Of a stretch of 64,000 nucleotides of DNA, positions 14,701-27,039 are shown piece by piece (position 1 is the stretch's first letter; each line of letters starts with the position of its first letter). This DNA is from Cardiocondyla obscurior (Eukaryota > Arthropoda > Insecta > Hymenoptera > Formicidae). The DNA lies in contig NC_091868.1 of NCBI RefSeq assembly GCF_019399895.1, positions 2,218,499 to 2,282,498 on the forward strand, given 5' to 3'. The translations under genes were made by a program, and so were the position numbers. The notes beneath the pieces are model-generated. The model did not search any database and had not been told where the DNA came from. It saw nothing but the letters and a program-made list of their open reading frames with translations.

Positions 14701-16019
14701 TCTGACCCAAATAACACAAACGCCCGCATTTGTTTGATAAGTGTGTTGATTGTGAGTTGAAATTTAATTATCGAGTTATTGAACGTTAGAAAGAGATAAA
14801 TAAACTGTGTGAAATAAACGCGTCGGATTGAGTGAATGAGGAAAAGCGCGTTTTTTAATTCTTCAAAGTAAAGAGGGGTTGATCGATACGATAATAATTT
14901 CCAGGTATACGAGAAAAATTCTAAAATATACGTATATATGTTTTTTTACAATATTAATTTCGATTTATCTCAAAGTTAATCTACTTTACTTTTTCTAACA
15001 ATTATCTGTTAGAAAAAAAAAAGAAAAGAAATTATTAGGCGTTTTAACAAATTTTAATAAAAATATTAAATAAATTTCGTAGTAAGACTTTTCAATTTTC
15101 GTAATCCGTGAGAATATCAGTTATTACCGTAGAAATTTAAGAGAAATCTCCAATTTTGTGCTACGAGGAGCCAGAGGGGTAAGCGGATTCGTCTTATGTC
15201 CTCGTAATTAAAGAGCGCTCATAAAGGAGAATCACATCGTAATTTCGACCTCCTCGATCTAACCGAATGACGCACAAGTTAACCGAATGGTCACTTTAGT
15301 TACGGCATCTAGCTTCCCGGCGTATAAAGAGTTGAAATCTAGGTCGCTATGAAGTCCCTTTATGCAATAAAAATTATATTGCCAAATCTTTTTTGAAAAG
15401 ACACGGGAAATAAAAAAAAAAAAAAAAAAATAGGAAAAAGAATAGAAAATATGGGCAAGATATGATCTCGCGTTCAATACGATTTCGCATATGCTTTTTC
15501 TTAGAGAAACGCAAATATTTTCAGTGCACGTGACAATCCACGTAATTTGCATTTATCCTACTAAAATACGCATGAAACTCGAAATGCATGCACAATGGAT
15601 GTTATAAAACTACACGCTCTTGTTGAGCGCAAAAATCTAACGAGCACATCTTTCATACGCAGTTACTTTTTTTTTCCCCCCCTCCGTGCATGTAAAACTT
15701 TACATAGCACGGTTTTTTATTAAACTTTTTATTATCGATACGTAAACTACGACACTCATGCTGCATAAAATCGCGTCTCCTTCGAGAAAAAAAATGTATT
15801 CTCATTACGCGTGATTCTTTATCGGAATAAAATAAATTTGTGCGATATATACCTATATTTATTATACTTTCGGGATAAAATTGTGGTAAAAAAAAATTCC
15901 AATATAATCATTAAGCGTCTTCTTTAAACATTTTTTTCTCTTTTTTTTTTTTTTAACGTTATGGACAGTTATGACAATAGGAATCGACCCAGCGAAGCAA
16001 CTCCTCTATACAGACTCAC

Positions 16020-16129
16020 CTCACTATTTTACAATAGTTATCTTTGTTCTTCTTGAACTCGCGACTGTGTCTCTTTGACATTCCAATCTCGCGTTTTGTC
16101 TCGTATGTATGCGAATTTAAAAGCGCTGA
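16020..16129 (-). CDS. Candidate internal exon of the leftward gene, 110 nt
   Basis: A CT-rich tract ending in ttcaag gives an acceptor just upstream of 16129. The interval ends at a consensus donor GAG|GTGAGT (GT at 16019-16018). The frame is open for about 60 codons leading up to the donor, uncommon in this AT-rich DNA. From the acceptor it starts in phase 0, matching the exon at 20397, and ends in phase 2. The second half reads MSKRHSREFKKNKDNYCKIV, a basic and hydrophilic stretch whose own ATG (16081-16079, G at -3) could also be a start. No domain is recognised. The sequence left of 15.96 kb offers no convincing next exon, so this stays a splice-signal and frame-based guess. Confidence 0.2.
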
Positions 16130-19100
16130 CTTGAATTGAGAAACACGGAGATCCAACCTTTCACCCGAAAAATTCTGCTCTCGCCGATTTACCCTTGTAC
16201 ATTATACAGAACGTTTTCGAGATAAACAACGTTTTGCATCATTTCGATTGTGATAACAGTGTGTCATGTAACACAGCTCAATGAAGTAAACGCTTGGACG
16301 TTTCACGGTTAAAATGAGTGGGAAATGTGCTGCACACGCGATAAAGGTTTTCTCTGGAAACACGTTTTTTTACAACGAAAAAAAAAAAATAATAGTAAAT
16401 AACACTACATTAAACAGAATGAACTATAACCTATGCGATAACCTTTTGCTCAGAATTATGCAATGCACATGCGTGTTATTAATTTTTTAATTTAGAATCG
16501 TTGCAATCTTTTACGCTTCAACCAATTTTTATTCCACATATTATTTATTAATTAATTTTATATTAATTATTAATTATTAATTTTAAATTAAATAAAAAAG
16601 AAATAACTAGCATTTGAATAAAATATCAGTGAATCTTTGATGCATAAAATTGATTATCTTCCTAGACGTACAATCGCAAAGCGCTATTTTCTTTCGCAGC
16701 CTATGACCTTTTTCATTTTATTTTCGTATCCCTTGCTCGTGCATCGTGCACTAATACAATTGCGGGAAGAATCAGGGAAATGTGATGCTGGTTGCCGACC
16801 TTTAGGTAGGATCCCCGATATCCCTCGGATTAATTGTTTGTGAAGTTCGATGTTGCACGCGAGGGCAAAGTTTGCCCGTCAAATAGAAGTTTTGTCGCGA
16901 CTCGTTGGATCGGAATCGCAATCGCGAAGCGCGCGAGTAGTGTGTTTTCCATTGGAATATTTTTGGCGTAAAAATCCGCACAATTTTTTTGTAAAATATT
17001 TCGGGTATATCACTCGCGTGTTAAAAAACAAAAAAAAAATAAAGAAAAAAGGGAGCTTGATATTCCCGATTTGATCGGGTGGAATTACAAAAGTGCTTTA
17101 GACCAGTACAAATATTACGGCAACGTCGGCAACCATAAAAATAACGAAGGCAGCTTTATTACTCCTCTTCGACGCTCGGGTGATTTAACAGTAAGCACCT
17201 TAAAGCCACACCCACTCTGATAACCCCACAAAGTTATGGATTTTCGATATGTATAATTATTCTTACAGCGATTTTTTATAAGACTTTTCAACGTCCGTTA
17301 ATATGTAAAGTATCAGTAGAATCAATTTTATGCTCTTTTGGCGATGAAGCTTTTTTATGGATCATTTATAAGAAACGTAACTAGGAAATAAATATATACA
17401 AGTAGTTACTCTTACGTTGACTATTTAAGAAAAGTATAAATATAAAAAAAATATATATATATAAAAAAAATATCGCGCAGTTCATAAATCGTAACTTGAT
17501 CGCAAGTACAAATACACCTAAAAAATAGACCTGCACGATTCTCGTGAATATAAATTCGTCATAAAATTTGTCACTGTGTTTTTTTTTAAGTACTTTTCTC
17601 TACGCTTAGAAAATAAACTGCCCTTTATAAATCACGTATTTTTACGAGTTGGTCTCGCACCGCGGAGCGCCGTGCCGCGGCGAATAATTCATCCATCAAA
17701 CGCCTTCAATCTCTCGGTGCCGTTTATCAAAAGTCCGCGGGCGGCAAAAAGCAGGAAAAGCGGCGTTACCCTGATTCCGTTCGATTCATCGTGACTCTTG
17801 TTAGAAAACGAGAATAGGAGACAATCGAGAATCCCTCGCGCGTGTCAAAGAGATCAGCGCTCCGGGGGCGGAGGCATCCGGCGGAAATCGTGTTAAACCT
17901 TACACTCGATAGCACCACGAACCGAACATTATCTAGAATCATATCCGTGGTACCTGGTCTCTCGCGGGAGCCAGCGTCGATGTTGTTGTCGGAATATACG
18001 TGTTTCCGGATCAATACACCGTGACAGGAAGCGCAATAAGGGGAATAGCTGGCGCGAGGGTCTATCCCGCCGTTACAGAAAATCTAGCGATCCGAGAGCG
18101 CGACGGGATCGATTGTTAGTCACGCAAATGAGTTTCCGAGTTCGCTAGACGCGGGCAAAAGTCGCGGACGGCGCAAAATACGTTTGGTCTGGAGAAGGCA
18201 CGTCAGGAAGGCGAGCGATCCTCTTCGCGATAACCGCCCTAAGCGAGTAGCTGATATTGAATCTGGTTGCCGGATTCAGATTCCGAATACATCCGAATAT
18301 TCAAATATTGAAGTACCGCGCGGTACCAAGATTGGAATAAATCAAGTTCACATGGCGGAAACAAATAACGTACAGCTGATAATTTAAAATACGACGTGTA
18401 TGCGCACGTGCTACGTAATGTTAAATAAAAAGAAGAAATAAATGCTCGATTGAACGATTAATTGGGAAAGAAATAGCGGTCAATTTATTTTGAGTGTCGT
18501 AGTTTTTCAAAATATATTTTGTGTTAATCGCGCTCAAAGTCATATTAAAAGCTGCGTTCCGAGCTTATTACTTTGCTGCTAACGTCGCGAAAGTGAAGTT
18601 TAACGGCAGGTCGACGGGACGGGACGGAGTGCATCCCGAAATAAATTATTGAAGTTAATTCGAATGGACGGAATCGACTTAATTACGGGGACTTGTTCCG
18701 TATGCTACGTTGCGAAACTCGGAATCTTGTAGAATGCTCCAGGATGTAAACTGCTGCACAGGGCGTACCTAGCACTTTGTACTCGCGCCTTACATATCGT
18801 TGACCCAGTATCAAGTTGCTCTAACTCCGTTGGATGCGAGTTAGATGAAATTTACGAGAAATCGCGGAAAACTTTAAGCTACGAATGATTAATAACGCCG
18901 TTTTCAGTACCGCCAGTGGAAACTCCTTAAACATAATCCGTACGAGTCGTGACCATTTCGGTATGCTTTATGACGCAGGTAGATAATATAGTGACGGTAA
19001 TGCACGAAATTAATTCGGTAATTACTGATCTAAACGTGCCCATTAATTTAGGATCAGTTAAATAATTGCAAAATTAATTTATACCAGGCATTACTGCCTA

Positions 19101-20396
19101 ATCGATATCTGATGAAATATTTTACGTAGAAAGATAACTTGGGAGGGTAAAATATTTTACGACACTCGTATCGTAAACCGCAGTAATTTACCACAATTTA
19201 AGTTTAACCTTATAATTGGCAAACTTATTTTAAATACTTCAGCGAGAACTTAAGAATATGTCATATTTAATTGCGCGATTAAATAACCGTTATATGGATT
19301 GCTTTTAACTGCTCGCGATAATTACTGAGTATTATTGTCCGGCAAATTAAATTCGCATCGTGCTCGGACAAAATTATTTTACGGTAGATTAACGTTAGGG
19401 ATATCATTGCTAAGAAAAGACCTCGCGCTCAATGTTTAGCACCTTCGTCTCTTTTATCATCGTAAATCCATTTCTTAGAGAATTAATCCAAAGTAACACT
19501 CTTTCGCCTGAAATCATCTCTCCCTCCCGCTTTGCCGCCCACCCTTTCTGTCTGCAAAATTAATTCCGAGCAAGTCAGCAGTTCTCGACGAAACTTCCGA
19601 CATTGAAATATCTCACTTTTTCTTTTCACTTGGCAAGCGAATGGCGAAAGGTTCAAACAGTATTTCATTACAACTCCATCGTTCAGGAATGGCTCTATCA
19701 GGCAGGCTGCTATTGTTACTTTCAAGATAGAACGTCTTTTCAACGAACAAAAGTAACGTACAGAAAATTTACAGATTCATATACCGAAGTTAATATTTTA
19801 TAAAACGGGAGAGACACGGACTATTTTATCTTTCGCCTCTCAACGAATTAACTGTACCATTAAAACAAAATAATTGTTTAATGTACTCTTTAAAAATACC
19901 GTGATAATTAAAATGTTATACACACGAATTACGCGAATTGTTTTACCGTAATATTATATTATGCTTTAATATATGTTCATTGATTTTATTACATAAAATT
20001 ATAGTTCCCCATAATACAGAAATCATAACGCAATATAAAAATCTATTATCCACTCACCGATTCGATGCGCAGCAGCAGAGTTATACAGGAAAGCAGAACC
20101 AACGACACTGTAACATAAAAATAAAAAATATTAATTGTAAATGTTTATAATATCCAATATTATCCAATATTACCCGATAAAAGAAAAAAATTTTTACGCG
20201 CTTTTAATTAATTTTTTTATAAAAAAAAAAAGTTAAAAAATTAAAAATAAAGTACTGTTATCTGGACAAAATCTCATACATCAAACTCTCTTAGAAACAT
20301 AAACAATTCTTTCTTTCTTAACTACAAAATTTAATTATTTTCATTATTATGAAAATGATAAGACGATCATTAAATTCATATAAGTTATATTCATAC
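16130..20396. other. Noncoding stretch, possibly an intron of the leftward gene
   Basis: It lies between the two minus-strand candidate exons. It contains AT-rich low-complexity DNA at 16540-16600 and 17430-17475 and a somewhat CpG-rich stretch at 17640-18380 with no clear exon. Nothing else stands out. Confidence 0.4.
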
Positions 20397-20732
20397 CTTA
20401 GGGTTGCTCCGCTGAAGCATGATGTCTCCCAGACCTCCTCCTCCTCTCAGTGAGGGTGTCGAGCCGAGTCATCCTTCCGCGCACTGGACACTCGCGAAAA
20501 ATCCCGACCGTGACTTTAAAATCGCGAGATCTAATCACATTCACCAATTAATTTCTCGCGCGAAACTAAACGACACTCGCGTTCCTACGTTCGTACAACA
20601 AGTTCGACCCGATACTAAACGGAACTCCCGAGAATACGGCCGACAAACTGGCTACAGTTCGTATATTCATAGATTTCGAGCGGCGAGAACACTTCCACAT
20701 TCGGCGGCGAGAGCACGATCTCCTTCAAATCT
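20397..20732 (-). CDS. Candidate 5' exon of a leftward gene; coding part 20420-20397
   Basis: The exon ends at a good minus-strand donor, AAG|GTATGA (GT at 20396-20395). The ATG at 20420-20418 opens MLQRSNPK and reaches the donor in phase 0; it has A at -3 and is the first in-frame ATG after TGA at 20471-20469. The right edge has two readings. One is a strong acceptor, tctttttctgtttag, whose exon begins at 20732. The other is a TATA box (TATAAA, 20759-20754) with an initiator-like TTAGATT placing +1 at the same base. A uORF starting MTRLDT and opening in the leader ends with TAA overlapping the last codons, and a start-stop ATGTGA is also present. Eight codons allow no family assignment. Confidence 0.3.
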
Positions 20733-20759
20733 AAACAGAAAAAGAGAACATGATTTATA

Positions 20760-21410
20760 GTATAAGAATACAGGCCAAAAATATTAGTAGAATAATCGTA
20801 CAATTATTTTTAAGCGCGCACCGAAACCTACTAGCGCCGTCGGTTGCGTAGCTCGGTCATCGTAAGCGAAGATCGCAAAACACAACGCGCGCGAGTCCCG
20901 CGAGTCGCCGAGATTGTCCTAGGTCTTAATTGTAGGTCAACGACACGTCCGCTGCGTGGTCAGCTGCTCTGAACTAAGCTATTGCGCGTGGGGGAAGCGT
21001 GATCACCGCGCGCGAGAACCACGTGCGCCGTCCTCAAGGCCCGTACGCCGCTCACGCCACCGACCCCCGCCCCCTTCTCGTCCCTTACTCGCTACACATT
21101 GAAAACGTAACGAAAACTCATACATAAAGTATAACTTACAAAATCTGGTGCTCTTTAACAAAGCTTTAATTTCGATATGTACGGAGCAATCTGTGCCGCG
21201 TGTTGTTTTCTCGACCGCCGGTGAAGGACACCTACCGCTGACGCTCGGGCCGCTCGGCTCCCAGTCCCCCCCACCCACCGCCTTATCGGCGTCTCTCTCT
21301 TTCTCCCGTTCTTCTTCCCGGATAATAAAAAAACGCGCTCGGTACTCGGTCTTGTTTGCGTTATGTAAGATGAGTACGTATACGTATGGACGGGCGTAGT
21401 ATATCATTGA
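20760..21410 (-). promoter_or_regulatory. GC-rich promoter-like block for a leftward gene
   Basis: This CpG- and GC-rich block lies in AT-rich surroundings directly upstream, in minus orientation, of the candidate exon ending at 20397. It contains minus-strand donor-like sites, at 21139 (TTTT|GTAAGTT) and near 21233 (CAGCG|GTAGGT). Either could end a noncoding leader exon joined to the strong acceptor at 20733. No clear arthropod initiator was seen. The minus frame 21407-21003 (134 codons) crosses the block but is low-complexity, rich in Arg, Glu and Gly, and is better read as untranslated leader or chance. The function is inferred from composition and position. Confidence 0.3.
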
Positions 21411-24400
21411 AAATTGTTAATTGTAAAACAATATTCTTTAACATAGAAGAAGCAGAATCAAATAACGCGCATTCTGCAATGTTTAGTAAATTTAATATTG
21501 TTAATTGAAATTATGATCTACTTTCATAAAATCAATTTTAATTAGCAAATGTATTGCGAACTGTAATATCGTTCTCACGTGCAATTTTTTTATAATGAAA
21601 TTGTAAAACAAAGCCAGCGTTTGATTTATTTTAATCTAAACTAAGTCAATTTAAAAGTATTCAAATTAATTAAATTAAATATCGCACGAGTTAAAGCATA
21701 CGTGTATGATCTATTTATATGACGTATTAGTTTTGATAAAAGTGAGCGTGGCCAGCAGAAAATATTAAATATTTTTAACAATTTACGTCCAACTCTAATT
21801 TTTAAATATTCATAAAAGTCTACTTCAAAAATGGAAGAACGATGTCAAATGATGAATTTATTAATAAATGTTGTAAAAGCGTGTAATTGAATTTCACGCA
21901 ATCATATATCACGAAACAAATAAATAATTTTTAAATACGCAACTAAAATGGAAAAAAAGAGACCAAATGCAGGGTTTTGAGCTTCAAACACCTCGGGTAA
22001 AAAAAAAAAAAAAAAAAATATCAGGTATCAAAGTGCGAGAGTAAAAATTTTGCAGGCATACGTTTCGGTCGATCGTCGCGTTTTAACCGGTTGCAGCTTC
22101 GTCGTCCATTGAACGGGTGGACGGATCCGTGAGCTCGCATGAATTTACCGGAGAATAGAATTTTCGATCAGCTGCTATGCGGTGTCGACCGCCGTGCCTG
22201 TCAACCACTTGTCGTACCGCTTGTCGGACGAATCTGCAAATCGCATTTTACCGGTCCCGCATTCTACGCGCGATCATCCAATGCATCGTCCTCGTAACGA
22301 TCGACAGCGAACTGCGCATGCCAACTAAATGGAGAAAAACACTTTTGATGTTTCGCCGATATCGCCGGGCTTTTTCTTTGTTCGGAAAATATCTATCTAC
22401 GCTCGGATCTTTTGTCATTGCATATGCGAATGTACGATAGAGCCGTAGGAAGAATGAAGAGTTGCAGCATTGCGCTCGAAATTTATATATAAAATTTATA
22501 TATATATTTTTTTTTTTTTTTTTAAGCTAACGTATTTATAAAATTTATTGACGAATTAAATTATGATTTGCGTTCCGTTAGTGCTTTTACATTAAACCCA
22601 CATACGCATGTAGATTTTGAAATATTATTACGCCCGGCTTTTGTAAACGAATATAAATCTTTCTTCGAAATTATATTTGTCGTTGCAGATTTTCTTTATA
22701 CTCCCTCCGTAATTAATCCAGTAGCTTTGAAATTCATAGAAATTACGCCGGTAGAAATGCGTTACACGCGTGATTACCGTCAAATTGGTTACTGTATTAA
22801 TAGCGACTATTTATGACACTCGATCTCGTGAAATCCATTATCAACGCGTTTACGTAACAATTATGATGTAATTAGCCTCTATGCATAGCTAAGTACACGT
22901 GCGAGCAATATTCAAATGCTACGTCAACGTCATTTTTTAGAGGGATTATCCATGAATAAATTCGACTGTTACTCTGTCTAAATGTCACGGTTAACAAACA
23001 ATCAATGAGAAAAAGCGTCGCTCCGCTAGTAAATACATTTCGTTTACCCCAAAGTTATTAATATCAATTTTTTACCCACTGTAACCGATCGGACTCCTGT
23101 CTACCTCGAAATACACGGCGCGATATTCAATTAGTAAATGGAAGGTGATCAAGTAGAAGCGTCAAGTACGATCAAAACGTTCAGTCGCGCCACGGTTTTT
23201 GAAAGATAGATCTCTTCGGATCATAGAACAAATTACGCTCATTGAATTGGTTTTATTATTATTATTACGCGTAAGCGTGCTTTGCGCCGAACTATCGCAT
23301 GATCGCAAATGGAAACGTCGATTATTCTCTCTTGGAAAATATAATAAAACTGTCTCGAAACTATAGAGTAACGTTACATGGGAGACCGTTCTTCGTTTTA
23401 CATCGTCGTTTCGGCCGTGCCTCGAATTACTGACGATAAAGGAGGAAACGATACCATTACAAAATTCATGATATGGACTGTAATCTAACTCCCTCGTGAG
23501 AATGTGGCTCGTACAGTTTTACAAACAATCAGCTTGATCTGATAAACCGATATTTGGCATTAGCTGTAAAAGATTGTTTATGCCGGCGGTATTTTCAACT
23601 TGTATCATACGCGCGCAGCGGAATATCCGGAAAGTTTCGAAATTGCCCTGGAAATACTCATCCTTATTAGTCGCCTCATTATATATTATCGACGTCGCTC
23701 TCGTTAACATTGTATTACGCGGTAATACAGCTCATCGAAAGGTACGCAGTGCATTCGTACCTGTTCTAAGTTTCGTATAAGAAGCGCGCAACGACTCCCC
23801 GGCAAATCGGCTCGTATATTATTTATTGGCGCAACCTACACGTCGTCGTTCTTCTTCGGAAATAGATTCCGGTACTTTAGCCGAAGCTTTTCGCAACAAG
23901 AAATATTCACGAACCCTTTTCCCTGGACTTTGACGGATCTCGCTAGGTTTTTGGAACAAATGAGAATCACTTTGGCAAGTTTCTTTGTTTTTATTAGCAT
24001 TCGAAATTAGGGATTAAACTTATACTGCCAAGAATATATCAATACCGTGTCCGAAACGAAAAAGACTGAAATTTCGGTGATGATAAATTGGCGTAATAAA
24101 TGTATTATTCGAGAAATATATTATCGTCTTATTATTTCTCCGACTGCGCTTAGTAGGTCATTATTAATTTTAAAATTAAATTATTAATCAAGAAATGCAG
24201 AGAAAAAAAAACCGCTAATATTCCTATATTCGTTCGATTTATAAATATTTCAGATATATCCCAATCGAAAAGAAATTCGCCAAGATATAAGTCGAAAAGT
24301 ACCGATCTCGTCCGTCGTGTTCGGGAATAGATTAGCGAATGTCAGAGCTGAATGCGAAATGCTCTTTGAAGATTCAATGAAGGATGATAGATCCAGTGGA

Positions 24401-27039
24401 TTGCGGTAATGCCTCGACAGCCGCTTGAAAGTGGTTGCGCGAACAGATGCACGACTTCTCCTCTCGAATTTTCCCCGTGACTATGCAAGACTTTAAAATT
24501 CTAAGATTGAAGAAGTGTCTCTCAACCTCGCCGGTTGTAATAAATAAAATAAGATTAAACACGAGAAGGGAAGAATTATAAACGGAGTGACGAAGTCGAA
24601 TCTTGATATATTAATCATCGCATTATCGGCATTTAATCAATAACAAAGAGTCTAACGATTGAGACATAAAACGTTTAAAATAAAAAGAAGGAAGAGGAAA
24701 AAAAGAATTAAATTAATATTAATATTTAAAATACTTTATATGCTACTTCTAAAACTATGTGATCTTTTGTTGGAAGTATCAGCACCACCTTGACACACTT
24801 CCTCGACAATTGCGGTCTAACTTCAACTTGAATCCAACCGCAAAACTTTTTGACGTGCATATTTTAGGTGTAAGACATGTTACGTCAAATACGGAAAATG
24901 AAAGTGAGAAAGAGAGGTGAAAGATAGCTTCGGGGTTTGCGCAACTGGAAATTCCATCTATCTTCAAACACGCATTTGAATTTCAAGTATTTTCATCTTT
25001 CCCGTACATATAATTTGATCCCACAAATACGTTAAGCAGATTAATGAAATCCGTTTAATAACCGAGAGAGAGAGAGAGAGAGAGATAAGCAATAGATGGA
25101 TGGATAAAAAGAGAAAGAGAGGAGGAGAGCGAGATTTTTTTTTCTTTCTTTTTTTTTCTAAAGATTTTTACAAGATTTAAAAGATTACGGCACGTACATT
25201 GAGAATCTCTGACGTGCACGGTAAACGAGCTTAATCTACTTCGTCATTTCCATAACATCGTTTATAAGCCCTACCCGGTTCATGTCTCTCATCGATTGCC
25301 TTCTCCGAGAATCGATCCGCGTCCCGGCCGAGATAAAATCTAATTCGATTATTTCGCGCGCTCTTAATTAGCCGGGGCTGCAATGTTCCCGTTGTAATAT
25401 AGAGACCACCCGGACTTTGCCGGCACCGCCACTACGTTTTGTCGCTCTTGTTTACGGCTATGTGCAGCACGTCGTCGTAGAATGGTCCCGGATTTGCGGA
25501 CAGCATTCCGTACATACCGAGCTGCACCGATCGAGGATTTAACGCAGCGCTCGAATCCAGAGCAAATGTAACTGTATATTTAAACGGTTGTCAGTACCGG
25601 ATATTCATCATAATCTCGAATAATCTGTTGACAAGCGCTATTACCTATCCACATATTACACACACGTGCGTGCATATCCTTGATGCTATCATGTTCTCTC
25701 TATTTCCCTGTCAATTATACGAGCACGGCCAGCAGAGCTCCTCTTACGAAATACTTGATCGCAAAAGTTAAATGCAATTTTTTTTTTTTTAATATAACCG
25801 AGCAACGAAATTAAACTTTACGCGTAGTTTAACAGAAAGTTGAATTAATTATCAGAAAAATTTATAATAGCTTGGGAAAATTCTTGTAAGTTTTACACGA
25901 CGGACCTTTAGCGAAGTTTCTCTAAGATACGCAGATAGATCTCTTTCCGCGAGATAGTGCGTCAATAGCAGTAGAATGCGAAGCATTGACACCTTACGTT
26001 CGAGACGGACCAATCTCAGACAGACTCGGAGATGCGATATCAAGATATTTCGCATGCCAAAGAGAGTGCAAGGGAGACATTCTCGCACTTGACAGCGCTG
26101 TATTATATGGAAGACGCATTACGAGACGCGTCTTTTATTTACACTTCTTTATCCTTCCCACCCGAGGAAGGAAAACCCGTTTTCTCCGATGCGAATTTAG
26201 TGCAAGACGCAGAGAAATAGAGCGCTGAATAAGTGCTGAATCAAAGTTTTGGATTCAACTGAGCATGCTAGCCGCAAACTCGAAGAACGTGCATAGCTCC
26301 TCGCGAACGGAGCGTAAAACTATTCGCAATCGCGTTCTCTCGGAGTAATCGGGGAAAAAACATGTACGGGAATTAAGATTGACAAAAACAAAACGATTCC
26401 CGTAATTAAGCATCGAATAAATAAATTATATTTAATATATCGTCATTTTTATTTTAAACGTGAATTTTATTTTCAAAAATAAAATTCTTCTTAAGCTGAT
26501 ATTGTTTGAAATTAAATTTAATAAAGTTACATCTTCATTTTTTTTAAATTATATTTTACAGTTTTATTTATTTTACGTTTTAATAAGAATTATTACGCGC
26601 AAGTGAGAATAAGTTTAATAATTTACATTCTGGAAAATGTTTTTATTACTTTTAATAATTACGAAATATACGCGTAGATGAAAATTGCGTGAAAATTGCA
26701 AGTTTTCAAGCGTGGCATCATAGAACATTTTCCACTGACGTCATTCATAGAGATCTCATTGTTTAACTCTCAGCTATTTGATTGATTAATGGACATACCA
26801 TAGTGATTAAACGCGTAGTGATTATTCTATGGCATTTGCCCCCATTCGCACTCTTCAAACGAACTAAATAACTCAGAGGTATGCTACAAAAGGCAATTTA
26901 GAATTATATCAAGTACACATGATTTCATTTGCAATATGAATAAAATGCCCTAATAAGCCGTCAAAATTAATTTTCATTCCATTACTTTACTATAGATTAC
27001 TTCCGTAAAAAAAAAAGGAAAAAAATTACCCAAAGAGCT
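21411..27039. other. Intergenic DNA between two diverging promoter-like blocks
   Basis: No gene is supported. It holds an A run (21999-22018), an AT and T tract (22481-22523), a GA microsatellite (25063-25085), minus-strand donor-like CAG|GTACGA at 23761 without a credible exon, and an imperfect inverted repeat near 26796-26833. If both flanking promoters are real, this is the spacer between head-to-head genes. Confidence 0.4.
25063..25085. repeat. GA microsatellite
   Basis: An uninterrupted GA run. Confidence 0.9.

Larger units (their letters stand above)
1..16019. other. AT-rich noncoding stretch, intron or intergenic
   Basis: No supported gene. Open frames here are short, share no texture with conserved proteins and fall where GC is locally higher (for example 7315-7767 and 10032-10493). 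Structures worth noting are the palindrome at 46-63, the duplicated motif at 1191-1268, a TAAA-rich run (911-950), the stem at 4510-4530, the hairpin at 9602-9648, a 12-bp palindrome with an E-box at 9812-9823, a pyrimidine tract ending in CAG at about 10330-10377, a CT run (13888-13911), a GA run (14667-14698) and a 19-base A run (15412-15430). If the leftward gene is real, part of this is its intron. Confidence 0.5.

Noticed and set aside
15412..15430. A-run considered as a retrotransposon tail
   Set aside because: No reverse-transcriptase remnant or target-site duplication; similar runs are scattered throughout.
15259..15552. Minus-strand 97-codon frame with an acceptor-like pyrimidine run and a protein-like tail
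   Set aside because: The middle is a translated A-run, and the acceptor phase does not match the exon ending at 16020.
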